From Vanilla planifolia (Eukaryota; Streptophyta; Magnoliopsida; Asparagales; Orchidaceae): DNA of 64,000 bases. Below are positions 37,223-50,585 of the stretch, in pieces (positions within the stretch are counted from its first letter, which is position 1; each line of letters starts with the position of its first letter). Position numbers and translations under genes: made by a program. The stretch is from assembly GCA_023846275.1 (NCBI GenBank), contig JAIUJO010000083.1:1141774-1205773 (forward strand). Direction: 5' to 3'. The notes below the pieces were generated by a model. The model made no database searches. It had not been told where the DNA came from and saw only the letters and a program-made list of their open reading frames with translations.

Positions 37223-38550
37223 CATGTAATTTTGGATTAAATTTTATCTTTAGTTTTGATTTGATTCTTAACTTTAGTTTGATAATTGATAACACCTACT
37301 AGTCCTTGTGATCATACAAAAGTTTGACACAAGAGGATATTAAGAAGGGATATTTACTTTTCTTTATATATTTTTTTATTTAAAATAATTTGTATGGGTA
37401 AAGTAACTACAACTATAGACTACCAAAGCTCAGATGACATACATTTCAAAAAAATTGACAAGTGATCATGGCCTCACTTTACAAAACCAACTCATGCATA
37501 AAACTATATGGTTCTCAAGAAAGATCATAGGGAGTCACATTAGTGCTTTTGTAGTATCTCCTAAGATAGAATTTGTCCAAAACCAATTAAGAGTTCTTTA
37601 GTAGATACACTATGTAAAGGAATTTTTTTTGAAGTAGAAAGAAGTATTAATAGATTTTTTTTAAAGTATAACTTCTTAATACTATGTAGAAAAACATAAC
37701 ATTGAAATAAAGTTCATATGAGATAAATTAGACTTTTACTATTGTCTAATTTTGAAATTATAATATTGCAATTCTTAATAGATTTTTAGAAAATATTGAA
37801 AGATATCATATAATAATTAGGGTTATGTGGTAACACATTAAGAGTTAAATATAAAGTTTTACTAAGTGGTTTTATCACATAAAATTTCACTCAAATTAAA
37901 AGAACATTAAAAAAAACTTCATTTGGAGTGCTTGAATAGATGAATCATTAACCTTTACTTTAGGTTGTCATTTAATAGATAATTGCTACAAAAAGAGTGC
38001 CTTTTTTTGGTGACTATGGCTTATATTTCCTTAGGAATATAGCATGTAAAGTCCGAAAGATAGAAAAGAGTGATGAGTTGGAGGTTTGGATTTGTGGGGA
38101 TGATAATGAGATAACAAGATGGTAGGCTAGGATCTCACGCCTTGTTAAGGAAGGTGATAGTTTGGTGATTGGATTAAAAGAGTACAAAGTGGGGAATGCT
38201 TATGAGTGTTGATAGAAAGGTGAATTTTTTTGGTTGGGAGCTCTTCCAGTAGAAGATCCATCACTTTCGATCCTTGTCTCTTACACGAAAGGGATAGTTG
38301 GAATCTCTTTAACTAGAGTTGGGTACACACTCTTTGCTCACAAAGATGGAAGCATGCAAATAAGAGAAATTTATTTCATCAACAACTACATTTAATGAGA
38401 GAGCCTTTCTTACTTAGAGTTAATGAAAAAAATGAAAGGAAAATACACCATTGGAAATTATCATAAACATGAAAAAAATAGAATGATAACTTTTTAGTTA
38501 AATCAATTGATAAACTAAAAGAGATCTTTAGACTTTAATGAAGTTATTCA
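37223..38550 (-). mobile_element. Partial LTR element of the 25640-30840 family
   Basis: Minus strand. From high to low coordinates: part of an LTR (about 37570-38545) containing the 'tcgatccttgtctct' and 'cacactctttg.tcacaaa' landmarks; a primer-site-like stretch at 37542-37561; and leader plus the start of gag, matching 29271-29570 ('tgtctttag', 'caactataaactg', 'gatattaagaa'). Only the 5' end of an element is represented. Broken fossil. The outer edges are occupied by the two direct repeats. Confidence 0.75.
38000..38160 (+). other. Less A+T-rich segment found only in this LTR copy
   Basis: LTR 1 and LTR 2 have no counterpart for this stretch. It is G-rich on the plus strand and is preceded by 'tatatttccttag', which looks like an intron 3' end. 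One plus-strand frame reads RKIEKSDELEVWICGDDNE and continues almost openly into LTR sequence. It may be a captured piece of other DNA or a part of the LTR that the other copies lost. No function proposed. Confidence 0.35.
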
Positions 38551-38765
38551 TTAAAGTACTTTATTCTTGATCATATCTTTGGAAATATTACACTAATCAC
38601 TTATTTCAAGAAGTATTGTTATTACAATAATTGATTAGTAAAACTAATAATATAATTAAAAAAATAAAAAAGGAGAACCTATTATTAATAATAAGGAAAA
38701 TATAAAGTTAGAACAAAGCTCCTATGTATGGTGAGTTGGGCTTATTGGATTGATAAAATAACACC
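38551..38765 (+). repeat. Right direct repeat flanking the partial LTR element
   Basis: Partner of 37003-37222. The continuation to the right ('gataaaataacacc') matches copy 1 ('gataaaataacaac' at about 7353), so the right-hand copy joins the undisturbed block sequence. Confidence 0.8.
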
Positions 38766-40189
38766 GTAATTAATCAAATAATTTTGGTCCAGTACAAAAC
38801 TCATCAAATAATAGGGGAAATAATTTTAGGGCAAACCAGAGCGTTACTATCACCAAACAACTCACTTATTAAGTGGCATAGGAAAATTCTTATAAAGCAA
38901 TAATAATCCAACATTCATGCAATCTATAACTAAATTATCAGTACCTTTTGCACGACCACTCAAAATTGTTGGTGTAATTTTGTCATTTGATCATACAATT
39001 TTTCAATCAAATGGTTGTATTCTCATTAGCTTTTTAAAAACACCTAAATAGAGTCATTATTTGATAATAAAATTTTGTGATCGACCATTTCGTGTTTTGT
39101 CCATCGATAAGCTCTAAATCTAGCTATTAGATAAAAAAATTACATCTAATGTTCTATATCAAATAGTGCTTACGAAATCCAAGCCATCACATATTGTATT
39201 TATCATGATCAAATGGTCTAAGAGCATTTTGATTGAGCAGTTCTTGGGAAATTTTTTTTAGCTATTATTTTAAGACATTGGTAATTTTATAATTTCTTAC
39301 TAACGACAAATTGTTTAATTTCAAAGTACTTTTAGCAATTAGAATAATGTCTATAAATAGGTTAGTTCTTGAACCAAATTGATAGATAACATTTTTGCAA
39401 AATTTAAAGAAAACTTTTCAAGTGATGACATTCAAGCCATTAGCACTTAATGTTCGGCATCACATCCTTATGCTTTGTATTTCACATATAAGACTCATAA
39501 TCTCTACTTTCCTAAAAAAATAGTGAGGTTCTAAATTTTTTTATATCTAATTGATTCATTTAAAACACCTCTACCTCACTAAACATTTTTCAAGCATAGT
39601 GTTTTTGTTTGCATTAGTTTTTTATATTATATAATTTAATTATTTTATTTTGTTTCTAGGTTTGTTTGGAAGTATGATGGTAGTAGTAAAGTTTTGTTGT
39701 TTTATTGTTGAAATACTTTAACGTACCTATCATTTGGCAAAAAACTAATATTAGTTATTTTTTTTCTAGTTTTTGTTAAGGGTAAAAGTATGCTTGACTT
39801 TAAGCTAAACTACTTGAAAAATAATCATCTACTATTTCTTTTTTTGTTAATTGTTTTTCATACTTTTTTAAAAAATTAATATTAAAAGAAAAATAAACAT
39901 ATTTTAATAGTGTAAATATATTTCAAATTAAAATTATTATTTACTAAATAATTTTTAAAATATAATCAAGTTTATCAAAAAATATATTAAAGTATTTTTG
40001 AAAAAAATTCTCTAGAAAAATTATTTTTGTTTCTAATAATTCATTGCTCTCTTACTAAATAGTACTTCATAATATGCATGTGAGAAAGTTTGGATCTACA
40101 AAAAGGGGGTAAATTATTAGGAATTCAAATTTAAGATCCTTATTAAAAAATTTAAATAAATAATTTAAAAGAATTTAATTAAAATTTTA

Positions 40190-43100
40190 AATTTAATTGA
40201 AAATAAAAAAATTGTTTCAATAAAATAAATTTACCAAATAACATAAGAAAAAATATTAATAAGAAATAAAATATATAGTTGCAATATTTAGTTGGCTCAG
40301 CATAAAAAATGCCTACATTCACCCTAACAAAATCTAGTAGAAAACACCCAATATAAAACATTCGCCAAAAGATAGGTTGGCTAAACTCTCGCAAGAATGA
40401 AATAAAAAGAAACAAGTTACTATGGCCTCATAATTAAAATTAATACCAAAAAATCTTTTACTTGTGAAATAATTAATGAGGCAAAAGTATCTTAATTAAG
40501 TGAATAACGAATAAAAAAATTAATAACTCAACTAAGCTAAGAATAAGGTTATAATTAGGTGTTTGCTGATGGAAGAAAGTAGCTATAGTACCAACAATTA
40601 TTTTTGGCTACTAACGGCTTGAATATTAGGGCTTCAAAATTTTATTTAAATTGTATGAAAATTCATCATTCCACTTTGATGATTAGTTCATTTATCAATA
40701 AAAAAAATTAGGACTAAACATGCTTAGCAAAGAAGTAGAATAATCGTTATTGTTTCACAAATTTTTTTAATTTTTAGTTGAAAATATTAATATTTAAAGA
40801 AAATATTCTAAAGGCTGAAAAAAGTAGATAAAAAAGATGTGCATGAATAATTTCAACAAAATAAATTGAGACTAATTGTTTGGCTAAGTTGTATGACCAA
40901 ACAAATGAGATTTGATGGGGATGTTTAAAAAAAGTATTTGATCAAAACAGTTAGATCAAAATCTTGGTATGATGGCTAAATTTAGATCTTACACACGAAA
41001 TAAAAATTGATCATGCAATAATAAAATAGTATCAGGCTTTATAAAAAGACGGATAAGTTAAAGGTTGTTCGATCATGAAATTGCACAATCAGATCTTCAT
41101 TGTCAGCCTCATAATTTGGGAACATGTTGCGTGAAAAGAATGCTTTGCTTTAGTCCTATATTGTGAAGGTAAACAAATATGTTTTGTATATAAAGCTTTA
41201 CGTGTTCATCAAAGTCAACTTATTCATGGTTTTTTGCCTGCTGGTTTGCTCGAGAAGTCATTACCAGAGCTGTTAGTATTGCTTTATACATTGTACGGGA
41301 GTACTAACAATTTCTGACACCCAACTAAACTGTGTTCAGTATTGTACTTAGTACATCAATTGGCATATGTGTTTTGGGGTTTACATTTCAGACCTGTTAA
41401 CAATAGGCAATGTTGTTTAAGAACTATAGAGACTTTTGGATTTTATTGCTAATAATTAGCATTATTTTAATTAGTATTATTTTGAACTTAATTATTTAAT
41501 TTATGATATATTTTTTAAAAAAGTTACTAAATAAATACTAAGATTTCACAAAAAAATAAAAAGATTTTCAAGATTGTGAAAAAAAATGGATTAAGTTTTT
41601 GAGAACCTAATATTTTTTAAAAAATATTAATTTTGCTCAAATTTTATTTTTGTGTCTCTTAATAAGCATTTTAATGAAACTTAATATTTTTAATTAAAAT
41701 TAAATTAAAATACCTAAAAGTAAACTTAAAATATGTCTCTCTATGGTTTTTCGCTACAACTAAGATGATCTTCTTATGATTTCACCATTGCTCCACTTCT
41801 TCAAGTTTTCTCACGAACACAAGTATCAATTTTCTAAAATTTGAAAATTAAATTCAACAAATTTAATCAAAATACTTATGATTTGTTATCAATAAACAAA
41901 ACATCATGTCTGGTGGTCAATATTCGAAGTATTTCTCCATTTTGATGATAGAAAAACTCTTAATAAAAATAATGAAAAACTTAAATTATTTATAAAAAGA
42001 ATCTCTAAAAAAATTAAAGATAAAGTCACATGCATTTCATGACTAAATTAATGCTCCTTAATTTACACTTAGTTCTTTCAATTTTTATTCTCTTTTGTTT
42101 TTTATTATCACTTGTACTGACTGTCAATTTTTGTAAAATTTTAATAAACTTAACATTTTATGAATTTTTCAAGTAATTAATGAACTATTTCATTTTTTTA
42201 AGAAAACCACTGGCTTCTCATTACACTATATTGGATAGTTTTTTGTCAACTCACACAATTCTTTTCAAATTATTTTAGTTCTTTTTTATAGCAATTACCA
42301 CAAGAAATTATTTAAGGCATATTGTATTATTTTTTATTTAAAAGTTTCAAAAAAAAATTATTGTTATGATAAAATTAATTCTAAAATCAATCAAAATTTC
42401 ATATTTAACATGTTTTTTTTTGATAATCCTAAATAAGTCTTAAAGTTTTATGTTTTTTAAACTACATCCCTTTACTATTTATTTCTTTTGAATATTTTAG
42501 ATTTTATTTTCAAATCTTATCTTTTTTCTTCATTTTTGTTTATACTAATGCTTTTAGTAAAAAATTATTAATCAAAGTTTATATGCATAACACATTTTTT
42601 TTACTATTAGATTTGAGAACCAATCTATTTTTGGTTCAAGATATTTCTGTGTAACAATGTTATAATTTTCTCACTCTACATGCAAAAGTTAGAAATTTCA
42701 AATGTATATTAGCTCTAATTTTACATGAAAGTAAAATATAATTGGGTTGTATGCAATAGTACCACGTAAACATATGATTACAGTATATAAAATGTTGGCA
42801 TACATATTATATAAGATCTTCAAACAAAAACTTTTCTAGTAATTAGTTTTGCTTTTTGAAAGTGAGCAAGTAGACTATATGTATTTGAAGTCACTCAATT
42901 CCTTAACTAATGATACATTCTTGTTAACTTTTTTATTTTAAATCATGAGCCTTTGCATACTCTCCAAATACATGTTGGCCCTTCCTCAAATTTTTTTATA
43001 ACGAATTAGATATTCACTATATTCTTTTTTCAAATCCTTTTATTTTTTTATTAACTTTTCATACTTTTTGCAAACATAAAATAAATTCTTATCTCTTTAA

Positions 43101-44980
43101 AGTAATTTTCTTCCTCACTTAAAGATACACACTCTTCTATTTCATAACTAGCCATCATATAGAAGAGTCCTTCATTATTTTCTTTCTTTTCACTTGTGAT
43201 GATTGCTTTTCACTCATTCAAAAATATTTTCAATGACATCTACTTTTACTTATTACACTTTTTTTTTCATTCTTCTCAAATGATCTTTCATAAGTCATCG
43301 GTAAATTGTGCCAAATTTTATAAGTTTTTTCTAAACTCATAATTTTATTAAATTTAGTAGTATTAAAAAGATAATAAAAAATATTTATGATTCTATCATT
43401 TTATTGTAATTTTTATTCACTTGTATGGTTATTATACAAAATGATTTAAAGGAAAAAACTTCTATTTTGAGCCATGGAACCCTTGAAAAATTTCTTCTCA
43501 TAAGAAGAGAATTTTGTTATGACATAAATTGAAGTTTGGTTTGGTAAGGTATGGGTGAATAATTAGAAATACATATTTCTATTTTTTACAAAAATATTTC
43601 CAAAAAGAGTTAAAAAGTATTTTTATAATTTTTGAATAAGCATCTAAAAATTATTTTGTATAAATTTCTTATTTAATTTCAAAGATATCCATTTTTTACA
43701 AAACTTTTTTTATAAAAATTATCAAATCAAAATACAATGAGAATTAAAATGTCTACAATTGATTTTTATGTCATGTGACTTTAAAAAAACATTCACCCAC
43801 CCACCATAAGAATAAGTGATAAGAAATACTCAATATAAACTTTTTGCTAAGAGAATGGTAAGCTAAACCGTTATAGTAACGAAAAAAAGAATCTTGATAC
43901 AATGACCATACAATGACATAAAATAGCAATAGAAGAAGCATTATAGGAAACATTAAATTAAAAATGGATAACAAATCACAAGTAGCTTAATTAAATCAAT
44001 TAGGAATAATAAATATATTACTTTGTTGAATTGAGAAGAACAACACTTTTAGTAGTTTCAAGACTAAGAGAAGTATTGTATAGAAGTCAAAATGATCATA
44101 AGCTGCAAACTCCTTCAATGTCATCGTTGGAAAATTTTGGAAAGATTGTAAAAATATTCATTAATCCATATTCTTCAAAAAACCTATTACTCATAGAGAT
44201 TTTTTTTCAATTAAAAGTACTTACCAAATGGGCAAAATTATCTTATTATTCATACTATTTTTCGTATTTTTAGTAAAAAATAATCACATAAAAAAAATAT
44301 TTTAGCTGCTAGAAATATGATTAAAAGAGCTATTTTGGATGTGCTTCTTGATCAAAATGATCTAGACTATTTGATTTTGAAAACTACATGATCGATGGAT
44401 GAGATTTGGTTTGTATTTAGAAATAGGATTGACCATTAGGTTTGAATCATAATAGATTGACTAAAACTTTATCCTATGTGTAGAACAAGCAGAAACAATG
44501 TGGACGTGATCCTGTATGATCGAAATGAGGATATTGTCTATCTTTATAAAAATGTAAAGGTGATGGGATCATTCAAACACAAAGTTATGCGACCATAAAA
44601 TTTTTGATATTGCTATAATTTAGAAGCATAATGCAAGAAAATATGCGTTTGATTGTCTTACATTATAAAGGTGAACAATGTTTTTTTTTGCAATGCTTTG
44701 CATTATCCTCTAAATAAACCTATTTGGGGATGGCTACCATCCAGTTTGGTTGAGAAGTCATCACTCATGATGTTAGTGATGAACAATACACTATATATGA
44801 GGATAGAGTAGTAATAACTTGACTTAGGAACTGTATAAACTCTTTTCACAATCCTACCTAGTACTGTAGCTAGTTTAGATGTTTATGGACATGCATTCCA
44901 AGCACTTTAATGACATCTAGCATGTATTAGGCACTCTTGAGACAAATAGTTCCTATTACTAAAACTTAGAATTATTTTTC
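40190..44980 (-). repeat. Right arm of giant inverted repeat, block copy 2
   Basis: Inverted partner of 34450-39640 and direct partner of 8940-15770. The inner unit is about 40190-42060 and the outer about 42400-44980. It lacks the 2.4-kb insert of copy 1. The open frames at 40179-40415, 43771-43974 and 44031-44273 are not conserved in the other units and are treated as chance. Confidence 0.72.
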
Positions 44981-47909
44981 ACTAATTAATTATTATAACT
45001 CTAATATGTATTTTGTAAAAGTTATTGAAATAATACTAAGATATACCTAAAGATAGATTTTCAAGATATTCAAGGAATATAGATTAAGTCGTGAAATATG
45101 TAACGTAACTAGTTGCTTATTAATTTAGTTCAAGAAACGCAAAAGTATGACATTTGTTTTATTTTACTTAGAATTGAAATGTGTAATTAAACTAACTTTC
45201 CATTTCTTTTATCAAATAATTCTTTTAAGCAAATTGTTATTAAACTATCTTAGACTAGAAACTGTTATTACTAAGAATAAAAGCTAAAAGGAATAGCCAT
45301 TATAAAAAAATAAGTAGCATAAACTCTTGTTTTAAAAATATTGCTTCATTTTATATATTTAGATAATTAGAAATATGTAATACTCTTTTTTGCAGTACAT
45401 GAATATAGTAATCTTATCTAGTTTTTGTTTTATTATAATTCTATATTAGGATGTATTATGAATAGAATTTCTCATTAAAAAATAATATCATTGATTTTGT
45501 TTTCAAGAAGCTTTTGCTTTCCAACCTTGATAAAAATTTATATGCCTGTAGGAACTATCTAAATGAGCAAGTATAAGATTTACATTGATTATGATAGTGT
45601 TATCAAGACAAAAGAAGAAAACTATTCTACATAATAACCTAAAAATTCAATGTTTTACTTTAGTCTTTTATGCTTAGTGCAAAATGTGCTTCTAACTTTC
45701 TTATTTATAATAGCACACTTTTTATGCTTGTATTATGATTTGTTTTTAAGTAACATGTAACTTTTTAAAATGTTAAGAATTCGTTAATTCGTTATTCTTT
45801 ATGCTTTGATTATTCCACACATTTTCCTTGTGAACATATTTTTATTTTCTTTTTGAAAAATTATGTTAAGTAATGTAAAGTTCATATACATTTGGCAAGC
45901 TTCACTTTGTCCTTTTATACTGCCTAAAAAGTTTTACTTGCATTATTTAATAGAATATGATTATTTTCTTAATTATGTTAAAAATGTTTAGACCTTGTTA
46001 AATGTGATGTGACATTTGTTTTAATTTTCTTAATTTTAAATTTTTTTTATATTTAAATTTGATTTTTTCTATTAACTTTATGGTACTTCAATTAATTTTT
46101 GATAATTTATTCATATAACATTATCATTTAAAATGTCCAAAAAAATTGAATAGTTTCTTTCTCATTTTAACTTTCTTATTTCATTGATATAGTTCTTATT
46201 TTGTTTTAACAAAACTATTTTTATTGATTTTTTTCAATATTTTGACTAACTTAATTATTTACCCATGAGATATATTTTTATGCCAAAAGTTATTTTTACA
46301 AGAAAATACACACCTTAGATATTAAATTATTTTAATTATATTTAATATTTTTTAAAATTTATGTTTATGCCTTATATATTTGTTAAATTTTAATTGAATA
46401 AATAATGTGTTTTAACAAACCAAAAGACATTTGTAACCATTTCCACTAATTGATTTCATTATTATAAATAAACAAAAAATATTTTTGAATGAAAAAAATT
46501 ATCTCTAAGTAATATCGAATATGCTAAAACTTTTACAGTAAAGGAAGTTGACAAAAGCATTACTAATATTGATTTGTAAATGAAGCTCAAAAAGACAATA
46601 AAGAAGGGTAAAAAAGGAATTAAAAAGGAAAATTGTCATAGCTAAAATATTGTACTAAATAGTGCTAAATAAATTCGTTCTTAAAAATGAAAATTATGAA
46701 AAGAACAAAGAATGAAATATGATTTAATGAAAAAAATAATTTTATTAAAGCTTGTATGCATAAATGGTTGTAAAATTTTTTTGATAATTCAATTGTAAAT
46801 ATTATTTTATTAAAAAAATTTTAAAAAAAGAAAATGGGTAAGATTGTAAAAAAGTTTTAACATTTAGAAACTATTCAAATGTATTGTTGAAAAAGTCATT
46901 TTTAAACAATAATAATAATGACTATGTTGATATAGATATTGAAAATTTAGAGCAACGTAATAAAATATAACTATTAAGGCAATTACACACTTCAACTTTT
47001 AGATGGTATGGTTATCCAAAAAAAATATATAACACAACATAGATGGCAAAGGATAAAATTACATAAACTTTGAATTTTAGAAAAATTAAAATATTACACT
47101 TGTAGCCATAATAATAACAATAAAAAATTTACAAAAAATGTTACTTAGATAGTAAAGATATTTAAATATTTAAAATAAGTTTTTGTGACATTATATTGAA
47201 AAACTTATTGCAAAAACAAATTTCGACTTTTTTCTATTAAAAATGTACATGAAATAATAAAAAGGAAATTATCTCGAGAAAAAGAATTTTAAATGTTCAA
47301 AAGAATTAGCAAAATAATATAGTAAACTATTGTATTAGAAAATCTTTTCTATTATATAATATATTAAAAAAGGATTGCAATAATGTGATTGAATGAAATT
47401 ATATGGAAGAAAAATAATGCAAAAAATAATTAAACTATGATTAATAATTTGAGAAAGTATTTAAATATTAATACATTATTTAAAATTTGTTGCTTTAAAA
47501 AAATATAAGTAATATACAAATGCATCAAATTAGTTAGATAAAAAAAATACTTTATGTTTAAATTAATCAGATTACACATACTTCTATAAAATATAGGGAG
47601 TATGCAAAATTATGTTTTAGGAAATAAATTTTCAATTTAAAGGAGTTTCAAGAATTTGTCATCATAATTAAAAATATCAAATAATTAAAAGAAATTATCA
47701 AATATTAAATAATAACTTAAAACAATCATTAAGATAGCCAAATCATTAAAATATGGCAATGTTGAGAATATTTATATAGTCTAGCAACAAAAAGCTTTGT
47801 TAATTATCAACGAAAAAACTTCAATTAATATGTACAAAATTTCAACAAAACAGAATCAAAAAAGAAAATCATCAAGACAGCACATACTCAAATTGCTAAA
47901 AATTAATTG

Positions 47910-49600
47910 CATAATTCATTTACCAAAACATCCTCATAATAGGAATTATAAAAAGAGTTGTCAAAATCAAATTGACAATTCAATAGAAATGGAAAACGTC
48001 AAAATTAGATTACATTGAAAGAAAAAAAATTGTTGTGAAAAATTCCAAAAAAATATGGAGATTTGGCTCATCTTTAACCATTCTTATGATAAATATAAAG
48101 AAGGATGTGACTACATAGATTAGCCCTTCCTATGATCTGTCTTGTGAAATATTTAATTTTTAGAGATGTGTTATGATTAGATTCTACGATAAATTTTAAA
48201 AAATCATTACAAAATAAAGATTAACGATAACATGCGAAAGAATATTTCACCCAAAAAGAAATAAAAAAACTATTTAAATTTTAATAATTAACATAATTTA
48301 AGCAAAAAAAGTGTTTCTTAACAAGATATTAAAGAGAGGAAAACCTTGAAGATATTAAGTAGAATACCATAGTATAATCATTATAAGAAAAAAGTCATGT
48401 ATAGTTATGTTTAACTAGAATATAAAACATTATTTGTGTAAATAATAAAAAATTGTCTTGATTAATTTGTCATGAATAGGTTATTCTCCAAAAACCGCAA
48501 AAAATACTAGAATGATTAAGAAGTATAATATTTTAATCTATAATAAATTAGTTTCTTAAATTAATAAAAAAAATTTCTAGTTTTTTAAAAAATAATTTTA
48601 GCAGATATGATGATTTTTTAATTAATTTTTAAAATTATAATTTGCAATATAATTAAAATTTTTAAATTTAATTTTTTTGCTTGACCTTTTTAAAAAGTAT
48701 TTTTATAATAAATCCACAAAAACTATATTAACAAAATAAAAAAAATATATTAAATTTGAAAAACTAAGAATATAAGTTGTTAAATAAAAATAAATAATAA
48801 AAAATTATTTATAACATTAATAAAATGTATATTCAAAATATAAACTTGTTCAATTCAATGTTGTAATTAATAAAGAAAAACAAAAATAAAGAAAGATCAA
48901 TTAGATAACATAACACCATAGTTTTTGAAATCTTTATGCGTATTCATGCTAATTAGAAGGAACTTATCTTGGCAAAAGAAGGTATAAATGACACCAAAAA
49001 TTTAAAATCTCATAGATAAAGAGTCAATTAAATAACTTAGTAAAAAAGTATAAATAGTTAAAAAATATTTTTAAATCACATGAAATTGATTAATAAATTT
49101 ACAAAACTTGAGAATACAAAAGACTAAAAATTTTGAAAATTAGGACCATAAAGTATTATCTATATTTACAAGATATGATAATTATATCGAGATAACAACA
49201 TCAAATATCCATTTACTAATTACATACAAAACATAAAATAAATAACTTCACTAACATAGATGAAAATATTAGAAATGAATTTTAAATGTTAAAAATTATT
49301 TGTATAGTTCATAAAAAAATATTTTGTTAGTAAAATTCCAATTATAGTATATTTTGTTAAGAAAGTTTTTATAATTTGATGAATAGATATTAAGTAATTA
49401 AAAAAACACCCTGTTCTTATGCAAAACCTTAAAAAGTACAACATTTTTGATCTTGGCTAAGTTGGAGTGAACTTGACAAAACACTCTATTATTATGCATG
49501 GCTATGTAAGTGGCACCTCTCTCAATTATGCTGCATTTTCGATAGTTTCCATGTTTAAATAATGTCACTAAAGAAAGAACAATATAGTTTATAGGATTAC
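47910..49600. other. 1.7-kb segment of copy 2 with no counterpart in copy 1
   Basis: Copy 1 goes from the equivalent of about 47905 ('ctcaaattgctaaa', about 18718) directly to that of about 49610 ('aatttatataattcat', about 18789). The segment is A-rich, with no terminal repeats or protein motif that I could see. Insertion into copy 2 or loss from copy 1 cannot be told apart here. Confidence 0.5.
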
Positions 49601-49964
49601 TACAACAATTCAAGGAATAATATAATATAATTTATATAATTCATGAAAAAAATAATATGGCCCAACAACTAAATACTATGAGAAGATGTTGCCATGTTAA
49701 TGTATGAAACTTCCAAGTAATAGCAATGTTGATGAAGCAAGTAAAACACCAAATATAACAATAATCAATAAAATAAGATAAAGGATGATATTGTAGTGAA
49801 AAACACAACCAACTTTGTTCTTCTTTGACATGTAACATTACTTAGTAATAGATTCATTATCATATTCATTGAAAATAAATTTTATTTATATGAATCAAAG
49901 GAATATAAATAAATAAAGAAATTTAAAGAGTTAAAATCTTATTTTTGAAAGAATAAAATTAATT

Positions 49965-50585
49965 ACCATGCTCTTAAGATAATGATCATACTACTATAAA
50001 CCTAAGATTCTTACTTAACATAAGCTATCACATCGGATTGCATGCATGAAGTGCCAATCCAATCTATTCTTTTTCACATATCTCAATGTTTCATATTTAT
50101 ATGAGTAATACATTATAATATAGGACTAGATAAATCTACCCAAACAAATTCTTTAACTCGAGAAAATATTGTATGATGTAAGTGTGTAGAATATAATATG
50201 TTGTACGAGAAGCTCAAGATAGTAATCATGAATGATTATATATGCATGAAAATATGACCAAATAAAATAATACCACAAATATTAACAATTGTAACGAATG
50301 CCCAATTCCTTAAATAAAATCATATATAACTCCATGTCATAAAGGCACAACATTAATAATGAACTGGTACAATAGGAATCTATCTATATGTTATTTGGAA
50401 GACTGATCAAACTTGTATGACTATGTTGCATAACCTTACAAAAATGCATATTTGAACTCAATTAATGTGATTGTACTAGTATGACGTTGAGATTGCATAA
50501 TTACAGATAGGTTAGCTGAACTATAACTTAAGTTTTCATTACTTAGCATATAATAGCCAATTGTACATTTACAAAAATGCTATCG
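49965..50585. other. 0.6-kb segment of copy 2 with no counterpart in copy 1
   Basis: The block sequence resumes at 'tatatgacactataaac' (about 50589), which in copy 1 ('tatatgacactacaaac', about 19117) follows almost at once after the equivalent of 49960. The extra piece is slightly less A+T-rich than its surroundings. No element family recognised. Confidence 0.5.

Larger units (their letters stand above)
34450..39640 (+). repeat. Left arm of giant inverted repeat, block copy 2
   Basis: Two direct units, beginning about 34450 and 36640 (period about 2.19 kb). The inner one is interrupted by a partial LTR element. It pairs in reverse complement with 40190-44980; for example 35980-36060 with the reverse complement of 42570-42640 ('ttctcaaatcta', 'tgtgttatgcat..aaa.tttgat' style matches). 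Confidence 0.75.
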
